From Isoetes taiwanensis (lineage: Eukaryota > Streptophyta > Lycopodiopsida > Isoetales > Isoetaceae): a DNA stretch of 64,000 bases. The stretch spans positions 1,056,001 to 1,120,000 of the forward strand of contig JAJEKV010000207.1 of assembly GCA_021234155.1 (NCBI GenBank). Direction: 5' to 3'. This document shows positions 33,600 to 44,290 of this stretch, in pieces. Every line of letters starts with the position of its first letter. The first letter of the stretch is position 1. Below the pieces are notes generated by a model, which was not told the origin of the DNA, did not search any database, and saw only the letters and a program-made list of their open reading frames with translations. A program made the translations under genes and the position numbers.

Positions 33600-35354
33600 A
33601 CATATTTAAGGCATCATCCTCAGAAACTATTTCATTGCAATTGTAAAAGAGAGGTACTTGCCTGTTTGAGAAATCTGCATTGTTGCATTCAGGTTGAGAA
33701 TTTGAGATGTGAGAGTCCAAGTAGTCAATGTTGTCTCCCTTAAATTCCAGTCCAACTGCCAGAGGCTCTTGAGTTTCTATTACAGTCTCCTTATGTGCAT
33801 GTTCCCTAGCTGACACACAATTCTTATTGCTCGAATCCTGGACCAAACTATCCTGCAAAGTGGCGAGCTGCTCTGCAATTTCCTTGGATATAGGGAAAGA
33901 GGAGTTTGCCAAATAAGAAGGCATGTTCTGAAGGTCAATTAAAGGGTAAGATGGAGTGTGGCAGGAGGGATGAGTGGTAACTTTAAAGGGGTATCATGAT
34001 AATTATCTGCATTATTGATCAGTAATAAATCAGACTCTTGTTCAACACTTAAACTAGCAAGTACCTGAAATTGATTAGAACAATCAATTTTGTCAAGCAT
34101 GTTATCTTGAGACTCTTCCTGCAGGTCTGCATTCACTATGTCTGCTTCAAATGATGCTGGTTCATAGATAATATTGTCTTGATTTGCTTGTGGTAGATCT
34201 ACAGGGATATTATGAGTTGGACTAGCTGAAGTACCTGAAATATTGGATACAGTGCTGACTTTGATCGATTTGTCCACATGTGAGGTCAACTGAGGTGAGT
34301 TACTGTCCAGAGCTGACTTTTTTAATTGAGCCATTTGTGGTGGCACAAATTGCTTATTAGTTTTGTCAACCTTGAAGCTCTCTGCCAGAACTTTGTCATA
34401 TAATTTCAATCCTTTGAGTATGGCTGGTTGTTGAGTAGCATGGCTTTTAAAAATTAATGGAACATTCTTAACTTTTGCAGGTCCCAGGTGGTCAGACATG
34501 TTTCTCGAGAGTCTGCAATCACTTGGTCTAGTAGGTCATGGAGCTTTTCTGTTTGCATACCATTATGCAGAATTGGGGCTTTCCCTTTATCTTTGAATTT
34601 TTCATAATTCTGTAAAACTTTGACTCCAGAGGAGTTATAAACATCTTGGTTGGAATATTGGGAGCCCTTGTCCTTGTTGGGAAAGTGAGAGATCATATCA
34701 AACCTTTTGATTTGATTATTTTTTATCCTCTTTTTACTTCCATTTACCCTATTCCATTGGAAGTGTTGTTGGAAGTCTTGTGTAGTCAAGCTCGAGTTGA
34801 CTGACTTTCCTGATAGGAGCTTACCATTGTCTTTGTTTACAGTGTCATTTTTTAGATCTAGTCCAGTATTCTGAGCATCAGGTTCAGCTCTGATCAAGTT
34901 TGCTTCCCTTTGAGGACACTCTGCATACCAAAAATGTCTCTTCGAGCAACTTTGGCGGTGAGGAGGTAGGCCTGACCATCTCAATCATAGATAGGAGTTT
35001 TGGCCAAAGGCATCACAGTAGGGAATTGAGGTGGGAATGGTTTTGGAAAGGTCCAATTGGATGAAAGCTCTTGGGGATCTTGAGGGAGAGTATTCAGTAC
35101 AGATATAATTCTCAATGGAATTAAACAGAAGTTGTAAGCATTCTTCACTCCAGCAAATAGGGTTTAATCCCTGCAGTGTTGTAGAGGCCACACATAAACT
35201 TTCCATACCCTTAGAGTTAAGTTTAGGGTCCCATTTAAGAAAGGAGATTTGATAGGCTTCAAAGGTTTGATTTGAACTCCCAGCTTAAGAAGGAAATTGG
35301 CAGTTCTTTGACTCCCACATTCAACCATTATATATGGATAGTTCAACCAGTAAA
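33571..35354 (-). pseudogene. LINE A ORF1, C-terminal part
   Basis: Gag-like RNA-binding protein of plant LINEs. The start (YWLNYPYIMVECGSQRTANF) is preceded by Helitron DNA. A zinc-knuckle-like segment near 34920 reads CSKRHFWYAECPQ, with HRQ just before. The remainder (33571-34850) is Ser/Asn/Asp-rich linker. It is open only in pieces, with frame breaks near 35200, 34985, 34480 and 33930. The N-terminal part is at 39091-39589. Confidence 0.75.
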
Positions 35355-35393
35355 TCTTCTTTTTTATTTTGGGAAGGCTTTGATTTTCGTGCC

Positions 35394-35429
35394 GGGAACG
35401 CCGCATGTAACGCCGCATGCGGCGTTCCC
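35394..35429. repeat. 14 bp hairpin near the 5' end of Helitron F2
   Basis: GGGAACGCCGCATG (35394-35407) pairs perfectly with CATGCGGCGTTCCC (35416-35429) around an 8 nt loop. It lies 39 nt inside the 5' terminus. A subterminal hairpin near a Helitron 5' end is not part of the standard Helitron signature. Confidence 0.8.
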
Positions 35430-36780
35430 TCTCCCCCTTGCGGGAACTTTTTCCCTCCTGCTTGAGGAATGTTTTTCAAAGCTATAGTTCTTTTGCGTTT
35501 TTTGTTTACGTAAGGAGGTCCGCCATAGCCTGTTCAAGTTTTTCAAGAGGGCAGCAAAAGGGATTTTGAGCTTCTAACCTTCTGCAACGCAAGAAGAAAG
35601 TCGGTTCTGCTCTGAGTTTGTTGCAGGATAAGCCGGCTTTTGCAATATATGGAGGGCGAGGGGAATAGGAAAAAAATTGCGTGAAGTTTTTGGGGATATA
35701 AGATTTGAGGGCAGGTCTGGAGGCAGAAAAGTCCACCATAGCCATAGCTTCGTCAAGGCCTACCCGTAAATGCAATGATGCAGCTCATTAAGATTTGCAT
35801 TCCCGTTTTGGATTATTGCCCCCCCTCTTCTTGGTCCGAGCTTTACTGTTCCTGATTGCATTTATTTAGCAGGGTTGGATTGAAGCACCAAGGTACGGAT
35901 TTGATCATGGTTTTTGAGTGTTTTGATTAACTTCAATATGCCTGATGTTATTTTGGACATTTCAGGGCAACATTGGAGAACCAAGCATCACGTATGCTGT
36001 GTAGGCTTTAGTTAATGTGCTTCTTATTGAATCACTTGGTTATAAGGAGAACGAGATTAGTTGCACTTGCGAGCTGCTGTGCGGATTCTACAAGCAGAGG
36101 TCGCCTAGCAGAGCAGATCACAACAAACCTTAAATTCTTTGGGTAAGTTATATGATGTTCTGCGAATCTTGAAACTTACATCTCATCTTTCTATGGAGCT
36201 GTACTGTTTATTTCTCTTGCAGCACATTTTCCTATGAGGGCCATCAATTGGAGTTCGAAGTCATCTATTTATCTGTAAATGCCAAGTTCTTTGATTTTGG
36301 TTTAGATAAAATGAGTGTGTTTGAGATTCAAATTGGCTATCACTTTAAGAGTTGGCCATCATTTTCATACTTGGTTTGAATAAAGCTGGGCTAAGAAGTA
36401 ACTTAAGTAATGAAGAAAATGTATTAGGAATGTTAGATTTGGAATCCAACATTCTAATGAAGTTTTGAAGGTAAGATTTAACTTACCTGTCTCTTTTTTT
36501 TTTTGCAGCTGAAGAGCATTCGGCTACACAAAGAAAAGTCAAGGTTATTTTTTTCTTCATCCTCTGTTTTTTACATTTGTTTTGAGGTTTCATTCCAGAG
36601 TGCAGTTACAGGAACATCGCCATTACAACTTCTCTCTTTGGACAACTCGAATCCTAAGGCCTCAGGCAGCACCAGATCCATCCAGCATCAGATAAAATGC
36701 TTTCGGTGGGAGCTTCAGTTTGGAGTACTTCTCAATAGAACCCTAATAGTTTTTTACAGGGATTTCTGATTGAGGAGGCC
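35430..36780. other. Helitron F2 interior, no assigned gene
   Basis: GC-richer leader-like DNA at 35500-35780, then T-rich intron-like sequence. Minus-strand frames of 60-90 codons there have no recognisable domain. Confidence 0.4.
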
Positions 36781-36846
36781 ATGGCTAGAGATGGGAGTTC
36801 GATGGGGCAGCCTAATGCCATTCCTTACTGGACCGCTCATACCCAG
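36781..36846 (+). pseudogene. Captured first coding exon, unidentified
   Basis: ATG at 36781 after GAGGAGGCC, reading MARDGSSMGQPNAIPYWTAH plus TQ, then CAG and GTACC as donor. It looks like the first coding exon of a host gene picked up by the Helitron. Family not recognised. Confidence 0.35.
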
Positions 36847-37656
36847 GTACCGCTCTTCCCTGTTTCTTGACTGAACAAAGCAAAATGAAAGTCACATTTT
36901 TCCATTATCAAATTCATGAGTTCCATCTCAGATCGTAAATTATCCGAGGGTCAGATCTCAGGTTCAGGTTGTGCCATAAGAATTTTTGAATCTTCATTCT
37001 TTACATTTAAGCATTAAAGTTGCAAAAGAATATAGTTTCTTCATGTAGGTTTTCCGCCACTTCCTAGCTATATAAAGAACCTTGCCCATGCCTGCCAACT
37101 GTTGTTGTATGTGTTTATTATAAGCAGACATATATGAGAATGATAAGGGGTCACTCAAATGTGTTAGATCCTTAATTTTTCTCCTCTTTTTATACACCTT
37201 CTGACTGAGAATGTGCTGGTTTTCTGTCTTTGATATTTGCATTGGAACAGGAGTTTGGACATTTGGGCCATCTACATATTATTCCAGGCTGCAACATATA
37301 AAGGTATACAGATAGTTAGAAATATTTTCTATAGATAGCATGAAGCTGCCTGGATTAGCTCATTTTATTAAACCTGCTAGATTTACAGCTAGGCATATCA
37401 TAGCCTATTCTTGAAGCCTTTTCATCCCACTGTCAAATTTCAGAGCCACACGTTTTTCTGTCTTTGCATGAGTATTCCATCAAATTCCATAGGAAATTCA
37501 AATTTGTTTTGTTCTGTGCATTGCATGTGAATTTGGTGCTCAGTTTTTGCAAAGTTTATCTTAACAACAATGATTTCTAGACTTATGCATTTCGTTTTTG
37601 AATGATATCTTTTTGAGCATTTGAGGATATGTTGAAGATATGATTGATTTTTGCAG

Positions 37657-37741
37657 GTGTTTTCCCTAATATAAATGATCGATTTTATGCTATTGCCTCA
37701 GCACCAGCAGCATCAGCAACACATGGCATTCTACCCATGTG
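37657..37741 (+). pseudogene. Captured Gln/His-rich exon, unidentified
   Basis: After the acceptor TTTTTGCAG at 37656 one frame reads MLLPQHQQHQQHMAFYP. Such Q/H stretches are common in plant transcription-factor N-termini. It could be the next exon after 36781-36846; the end is not determined. Confidence 0.3.
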
Positions 37742-39061
37742 TAAGATTAGATTTGCTTTTCTAATTATTGACATTATGCTATGTTCAGCCAACAATGTGG
37801 TCTATATCTTTGAATGCGATGTTTGGAATGCGTCTGTTCCACCATGGGACCAATGTTCATTTTTCTCCTCAATGTTTCTGATCTAACTTGCTACAGTTAT
37901 AGTGTCTGGCAGATCTGGTTCATGTTTCGCTCTGGCACAGGTTGCTCAGCTCATGTGACATTCTTAGAAATACCCTTCTACTGCAACTGAGCACGTCAAT
38001 GGCTATAAGTTCAGAATTGAGAATAGTAAGAATTCAGCAAGTGCGCGAAAAATCATTTTGCACATTCCTTTATTTTTCTCTACCTTTGATTTGCGCATGT
38101 TTTTTTTTAGTAAAAAACTGCTTTACAATTAATATCAAAGCACTTTGATATGCGCTATTCAATATCACCGAAATAACTAATGCCCTTAAAGGTTATATAT
38201 TTGCACAAGCTAAGATGTGATAGCTACTACTTAGAGTATTGCAAGTTCGTGTCTGAAGATTGATATCTCTAATGGTCACAAAGCCTGAAATAGAAAATGG
38301 TTTTCATTTCAATATTACAACAAATATGCTCCGTAATTGTAGACGTAGTTTATTCCAACTATATTGTTGTGACAACATATTGGGTGAGGTTGACCTAACA
38401 ACTTTGGAAGAAGTAAATAATCGTTCTCACACGCTTAATTTGGCTTAGCATTTTAGTGGGATTTAATAATATTTGAAAGGCCTAAAGATCACCTTTAGTG
38501 TTTCCCTTAATATTACCAATATTGACAAACATAGCATGCACATAGTACCCAATTATATATGTTGTACAATCATGTATGTGCATATAGACAGTTTCTATTC
38601 ATGTATGTTGTACTACATTCTTGAAGTAATGTGAAAAGTTCATCCAGCGTCCTTATGTGCTGCAATGCCAAGCACATGTATACTATAAAACACAACTTCT
38701 ACTATACCAAAGTAGGTGTTCTATTTTGTTTACTTTGGCTTCATGTTTACTACCAACGAAAAAGATCATTTGCACATTGTGTTTCAATATAATCCACAAG
38801 TACTAAAAATGTTATCTACACAATGCTTTTATCTCATGCATGGCCACCAACACACTAGACATGCCTGAACATTTCCACAATGAACCTTAAATTATCATTT
38901 ACAACTACACCCATTTGAGCATGAACATCCACATGCTCCAATGCAATTAGCACCTTCATTCTATACATGCTACCAGTCACATAAATGATTCTGTTGATAA
39001 CATTCTCTTGCACATACTAAGAGTCTATTACTCTAAGACATCGCACACGTCTGCGACTAAT
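37742..39061. other. Helitron F2 3' interior
   Basis: AT-rich, no supported gene. Confidence 0.4.
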
Positions 39062-39090
39062 GCCCGGCATCGCCGGGCACACGTTTCTAG

Positions 39091-39600
39091 TGGCATTTAT
39101 AATGATTCCCTTTTGAAGGTTAAGACAAAAAGCCCATAATTTATCCAATTGAATACCCGATCTAGAGACTTTTATGATAGCAGCAGTGTCTCTAAGGGAG
39201 GACATTTTAGAATGAACTGAGGGTAGATTAAGAGAAATACCATGGTAAAGCTTCTGCTTACTCCCTTCAATAGGTCGGAGCTCCTTCAATGCAGCATCAT
39301 AATTTTCATCAGGTTGGATCTCAGCACTAGGTCTCGGGACACCATAAGGCAGGGGGATTTGAGAGGCAGGATCCAGAGCAGGAAGTCGTCCCCACATGTT
39401 GGGATCTTTAGAGAAATTATCCCACACTGGAGTTTTGAAGGTTTTTGGATCCATGCCCTGGTTTTGATCTGCAGGGTTAGCAAAATTTCCAAATAGAATG
39501 AATTGATTTGGATTCTTATAAAAAGAGCTTAACTGGTGTAGAAGAGCGGCTTGATCTTCGGTCGACAAAGTAGAGAAAGAGTGCAACAAAGATAATGATT
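39091..39600 (-). pseudogene. LINE A ORF1, N-terminal part
   Basis: From ATG at 39589: MLHSFSTLSTEDQAALLHQL, then a Pro/Asn-rich region, then LDKLWAFCLNLQKGIIINA. This is in the position expected before the conserved core of plant LINE ORF1 proteins. The frame stays open to the Helitron border at 39091 and continues in frame at 35354. The continuity with 33571-35354, more than a motif, supports the assignment. Confidence 0.7.
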
Positions 39601-39827
39601 AGGGCTAAAATGATTTTTATTTTCCATAAGAACAGAGCAGGAGAAAACAACAAATGACAGAATGAACGGAAAGCAAAGCAGATGAGGATCAAAATTGGAA
39701 TTGTGAGTTCGAAATTGAAAATGAAGGGAGAAGCAGGCTAAGAATAAGGCAAGATCCTATCTATAAGAAAGAAGATCAAGATTACTCCTCAATGCCAGAA
39801 TTATCGAAGAAGACATCAAAGAATATT

Positions 39828-40259
39828 TCAATTTGCAGAGAAATCCCCTAGTTCCACTTCAGAATTCAATTTGATGCTAATTTTGGAGTCGATCTGCTCG
39901 CTGTAGGCTCTAATGGTAGCAGTAGCTTCAACGTTCTTAGATCCCAGAAACTCTTCAAGCCAAGAATCAATAATTTGAATCTCAAATTCCTCACACCCCG
40001 GGACAAACGAGCACTCAAATTGAAATGAGTTATGAGGAAAAAGACTCCTGTAGATTAATGAATTCCACAGATCAGAAGGTTGTCCAACAAGAAAACCACA
40101 AATTAGTCTGTCTCCCTGTTTTAAAATTGCAAAGATTTTAGTATCCATGTGAAGATCTTTGCATTCTAAATCTGATGAGATGCTAGCCTCTACAAGGCTA
40201 GCCCACGATTCAAGAAAATTCGGGTGACAATCAGGCTGGATCGAGCAAGGTTTCAGCAA
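39828..40259 (-). CDS. Unidentified ORF upstream of LINE A ORF1
   Basis: 143 codons from ATG 40259 with natural composition, including LESWASLVEASISSDLECKD, GDRLICGFLVGQPSDLWNSL and IDSWLEEFLGSKNVEATATI. Same strand as LINE A and 240 nt upstream of its ORF1. It could be a LINE 5' leader ORF, a captured exon or an independent remnant. No family recognised. Confidence 0.4.
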   Translation of the reverse strand: MLKPCSIQPDCHPNFLESWASLVEASISSDLECKDLHMDTKIFAILKQGDRLICGFLVGQPSDLWNSLIYRSLFPHNSFQFECSFVPGCEEFEIQIIDSWLEEFLGSKNVEATATIRAYSEQIDSKISIKLNSEVELGDFSAN

Positions 40260-40402
40260 ATTTTGCCAAGAAAGTAGTTTAAACTGAAAATAGAGGTAAA
40301 AGACAAAAGTGCCAAGATTTTAGGCGCTCCCATCTTCTTCCAAAACAACAATATATCTCTAGCATCCTTCAAGACTCAGCACTATGCAAAAAACATAACT
40401 TT

Positions 40403-40990
40403 TTGTCCCCAATCACCAGGAGCGTCGATAATATCAATGGCCGCGTTCTTAATAGACTTTGTACTTATGACAAATCATATTATAGCCATGATCATATCAC
40501 CGAACAAGATGAGATTATACATGACCATCCTTATGTGACATCAGATTTCTTAAATAACTTCACTCATTCTGGAATATCTAATCACGAACTAAAGCTTAAA
40601 GTAGGCGCTATATGTCACATTATGAAATGATTAGACATGGAAAAAGGTCTAGTAAAAAATGCAAGAGTTATGGTCGTTTCGATGCACGCAAAATTCGTGA
40701 TGGTAAAAGTATTAGATGATACATCACAAGAGGATGCATGCACATACCCAATCTCTAGAACCGACTTCTTTTATTAACTAGAGAACCGGCCCTGGACCAT
40801 ACATAGACGACAGTTACCCCTACGATTATCCTACTCAATTACCTTCAACAGCTGTCAAGGATTAACATTGGATCGTGTAGTTATCGACTTACGTACCGAT
40901 GTATTTGCACACGGCCAATTATACACTGCGCTTAGTCGCATGCGGACAAGAGAAGATGCACTCATCTTACTTTCACCAGAAACACTATGA
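40403..40990 (+). pseudogene. Helitron-type PIF1 helicase, C-terminal part
   Basis: Reads HPYVTSDFLNNFTHSGIS, then LKVGAICHIM, NARVMVVSMHAKFVMVKVLD, RRQLPLRLSYSITFNSCQG and LTLDRVVIDL, then VFAHGQLYTALSRMRTREDA, ending TGA 40988-40990. These are the last helicase motifs (V and VI). In-frame stops near 40630 and 40776 inactivate it. Canonical plant Helitron1 proteins have NKSQGQTL where this has FNSCQGLTLDR, a form known to me from more divergent helicase lineages. No link to 12899-13312 is proven. Confidence 0.85.
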
Positions 40991-41404
40991 AGCATACTAA
41001 AAACGTGGTTTATAAAGAGTTGCTATGTTGATAATGTATGCTCTCCCTCAATCTTTTTTTGTACAGGTCTCGTAAGAAAATGATAAGAATTAAACTTTGA
41101 ATAAGGTACGCACTCTCCAACTTTTACAGTTATCGCATCCATGTTTCTTTGACCATTCCTTGCAGGTGCACATGACTTCTCCAGCATTCATCTGCAAATG
41201 ACATTATCACATGCAAAAAGTTGGAGTTGTTCATATAAGGTACATTAAAAAAAAAAAAAAAACTTTTTAGCCCGTACGATAGATGACGTGCTATTCAATT
41301 ACAATGGGATTCCCCTTACGCATCTTTGAGAGAGAAAGAGATAGAGAGAGAGAGTGAGAGGGAGAGAGAGAAAGAGAAAGAGAATCAACACCTGAAAAAA
41401 TAAT
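40991..41404. other. Intergenic with GA microsatellite
   Basis: A15-16 run near 41248-41263, then (GA)n interrupted at 41328-41385. Confidence 0.6.
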
Positions 41405-41768
41405 CATCGCGGTGGCAGCCTAGTGGTCAAAGCTATTGGTAATGGGCGACCCCCATCCAGGCCTAAAACCCACTGACTATTATCGGATGCACAAAAAATG
41501 GGGGAGAGAGAGAGAGAGAGGAAAGTAAGAGAATAATGAAAGGAATGTTCATCGCGGTGACAGCCAAGTGGTGAAGCCATTGGTAATGGGCGATCCCCAT
41601 CCAGGCCCAAAACCCACTGACTTTCATCAGATGCACATAAAAGGAAAAATATGTGGGAGGGGGTTATTAAGAAAAACATTCATCGCGGTGATATTCTAAT
41701 GGTAAAGCCATTGGTAATGGGCGATCCCCACCCAGGCCCAAAACCCACTGACTGTCATTGGATGCTGG
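41405..41768 (+). repeat. Three copies of an ~88 bp tRNA-like unit
   Basis: Units 41405-41492, 41550-41637 and 41691-41768 each start CATCGCGGTG and share TTGGTAATGGGCGA(C/T)CCCCA and AAACCCACTGACT. The AGCCTAGTGGTCAAAGC part resembles a pol III A-box, but a good B-box is missing. Spacers hold GA repeats. Possibly a SINE head amplified in tandem. Confidence 0.65.
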
Positions 41769-42544
41769 AAACAAAAAAAGATGGGACATACGATAGTGGG
41801 AATCCCATGGTGATCGACTATAGCGCCTATCTATCCTACGGGCATCCTTTATTATAGTGTTTTAGTGTATGTCGTGCATAAAACCCTAAAACTTTCGACG
41901 GCCAGATTTTATCTTCGATTTGGTCAACCTAGATCGAACGGATCCGGAGGCGTTTTCGAATATTAGGGGTTTTTCTTCCGCCATAGCCAATCTCGAAGCA
42001 TTTCTGCAATGCGTTAGGGTTTTCTTTCTGCCATAGCCAATAGCCAGCTTCGTGGAGCATTTCTGAAGCATATGCGGCATGCAGGAGGTGGAAGGATGGA
42101 GTTTGCAGTTGGAAGAAAGCCAGAAAGCTCTGTTAAAGTAAAAAAATGAAGTTTAGCAAGAAACCTTAGGCGGAGATCTCTGTTTTAGTGGAAGCGCTGG
42201 TGCGGCAGTGGCTTGCTGCCTCTAATTTCTCCTGCAAAAACCACCGATGTTGCTGATATTTCTTTGCCTGATGAATCAGAAAATGGTGCAAATGCCCCAG
42301 GGTTGATTTCTCAGTCAAGATGGATCTAAGAAACGGGTTGAGAATTCCGGAAACTTGTGACGGGGAGTAGAGTGACATGCCTTAATCTCAGATATGTTGT
42401 TCAGCTTTGAGTGTGTAGGAATCATGGTTCTTCTAGAGGAATTGGACTTTGTGTCAGAGGTAGAATCAGAGCAAAATGATCTTCTTGAGAGAAATGCTGG
42501 TTCTCCCTTGAGTTTGGCTTCAACCAACCATGAATTTGAGCATA

Positions 42545-42914
42545 TATTTCAGTGTTTTTGATGATTCCAGTCTTCATATAGGCAACATGAATTACATGCA
42601 AACCATTTTCAAAGCAAATTTCCTAGAAGATATCACCATGCTCAAGGGGCCTACATCCAGCTTCTCCAATGGGCTTCTCATTGTTGATTGTTTTGGTAAA
42701 TCTCTCTCATGTTCTTCTCATTCATTTGATTTTATTATATGTATACCTAATTATTTCCTTCTAATATATATCATGCTTAACTATTGCAGCGTCTTAAGTT
42801 GGGATTGCCATATTCCCCTGCTTTCTTATCTCCAGAACCTATCTTTAGATTATTCATGGAATAATTTTTGCAACACCCGGCTCTGGATTGTTATACTCCA
42901 CAGAGGTTGCCTTG
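42545..42914 (+). pseudogene. GDSL esterase/lipase exons (captured), copy 2
   Basis: Exon A reads VFDDSSLHIGNMNYMQTIFK, then ITMLKGPTSSFSNGLLIVD. This is block I of GDSL hydrolases (F-GDS--D-GN-NY) followed by the SNG motif. The catalytic-block Gly is Asp (FDDS), so activity would be doubtful even without decay. The intron runs from a GTAAATCTCTC donor to the acceptor ATTGCAG (42789). Exon B (42790-42914) is frame-shifted but matches LGLPY-PAFLSP and the donor after GTTGCCTTG. The homologous copy in G1 shows both descend from one capture. Confidence 0.78.
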
Positions 42915-44055
42915 GTAAGAAATTTCATTAATAAAGTTCTATAATCTATGATCTACGTTTCACAAGGATCTAATCTTTAAACTATGATAAAGTTCTAAAA
43001 TCTATGATGCATTCATAGACAAGGAGAGACCGACATGCTTTTCTACTTCAGCTATTGTGGTTACTATTCAGGTAAATTGTCTTTGACTTAGGTTATAGCA
43101 TAGCGATAGTGTTGTAATCTTTTTTTGCTTCCAGTAGCCATGCCCTAGAGACTCTTTTCGCATGCAGAACACAGGAGTCAAGCAGTGTAGACGAGTTTTA
43201 CTTCTTTTCTTTTTGAATTTTTACTGAATGGTAATGTTCTTGCATTATATCTGCTGTGTAATGGAGATGTTGTTGCTATAGTGAATCCTGTTATATGTTG
43301 TAAATCCGATGAGTGCAAGGCAGTGTTCCTTGACAAATATAACTTTGGATTAATTCTGGTGATTTTATGTTCCGAAAGAGTAGTATTATGCACCTAAAGT
43401 TTTGGCCAGTGAATCGTTTCTGCTCCAATACAGCAATGATTACGATTCTATCTCTTCACAATGATTACATTAATGGCTCTGCATCCAAAACAGAAATTAA
43501 TTGTAAGCGCTATGAACACTTCTCATTTTTTCTCTCTCAAATTGCATGCATATCTCATGTGAACGATCATATTAGCTGTCACTTCAAATTGCTTATAGAC
43601 TTTGCCATGCTATTGTTTGCGTTGTAATTTTGCATCTTTTCAGGATATCCGAGAGGTATGCAGCGCTTATGCTGCTTAGAAAACATAATCTTAACTTCCT
43701 TTCTTTTAAGCATGCTATCTTTGAATTACATGTGACCTCTGATTAATAGTGGGAGAATGTGATGGAAATGCAAAGGAATCTGTTCTTTTTCTTTCCAAGA
43801 TTGAGCAGATTTTCAAAGCATGTTAGTTGGGCAAATCGTAACATAGTTATTGGAAGAATTGCCATGGGATTGCTCTGAATCAACAGTATGAACTTCACAT
43901 TGAGTATGCTAAAGGGTAATGGTGAAATGCATTTTCTTTTGTATGTACTTTCCTGCCAGAGAGACAGCGGAAAACTGTTACAAAATGAATATCCCTTCAG
44001 AAAATGACGGATTGAATATCCCTTCAGAAAATGCTATTGCAAACTCCTTTCGGGA
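42915..44055. other. Helitron G2 interior, non-coding
   Basis: Intron-like T-rich sequence after the GDSL fragment. No further exon could be assigned with confidence. Confidence 0.4.
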
Positions 44056-44290
44056 TTGCATGGATTTGAGAACCGTGAAGAGAAAGACCAAAGACTTGAA
44101 GAAGGCATTAATAAAACACTAGCATTAATAGAAGGGAAATTGATACATGCTCAATTGGTGCACCGTGAATCTTGCAGTTACTATATTGTGGTAAACATGC
44201 TTAACTGGTGCATCGTGAATCCTGCAGTAACTATATTGTGGTAAACATGTATGCCAAGCATGGCAATGTTAAAGATGCAATTTGACATAC
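44056..44290 (+). pseudogene. PPR protein fragment with internal duplication
   Basis: Reads IEGKLIHAQLVHRESCSYYI and VVNM, then in a second unit NMYAKHGNVKDA. The phrases G-LIHA and VNMYAKHGNV-DA are typical of plant PLS-class pentatricopeptide proteins, which bind organellar RNA. A ~50 bp stretch (TGGTGCA-CGTGAATC-TGCAGT...) is tandemly duplicated at about 44155-44245, breaking the repeat. Only about 1.5 motifs remain. Confidence 0.65.

Larger units (their letters stand above)
35355..39090 (+). mobile_element. Helitron F2 (family II), 3.7 kb, inserted in LINE A ORF1
   Basis: Starts TCTTCTTTTTTATTTTGGG after A at 35354. Ends with the hairpin GCCCGGCATCGCCGGGC at 39062-39078, 8 nt, CTAG at 39087-39090, then T. 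Joining 35354 to 39091 gives uninterrupted LINE ORF1 (codons ...INA, I, YWLN...), which proves both borders. The interior has exon-like pieces but no Rep or helicase: non-autonomous. Confidence 0.92.
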
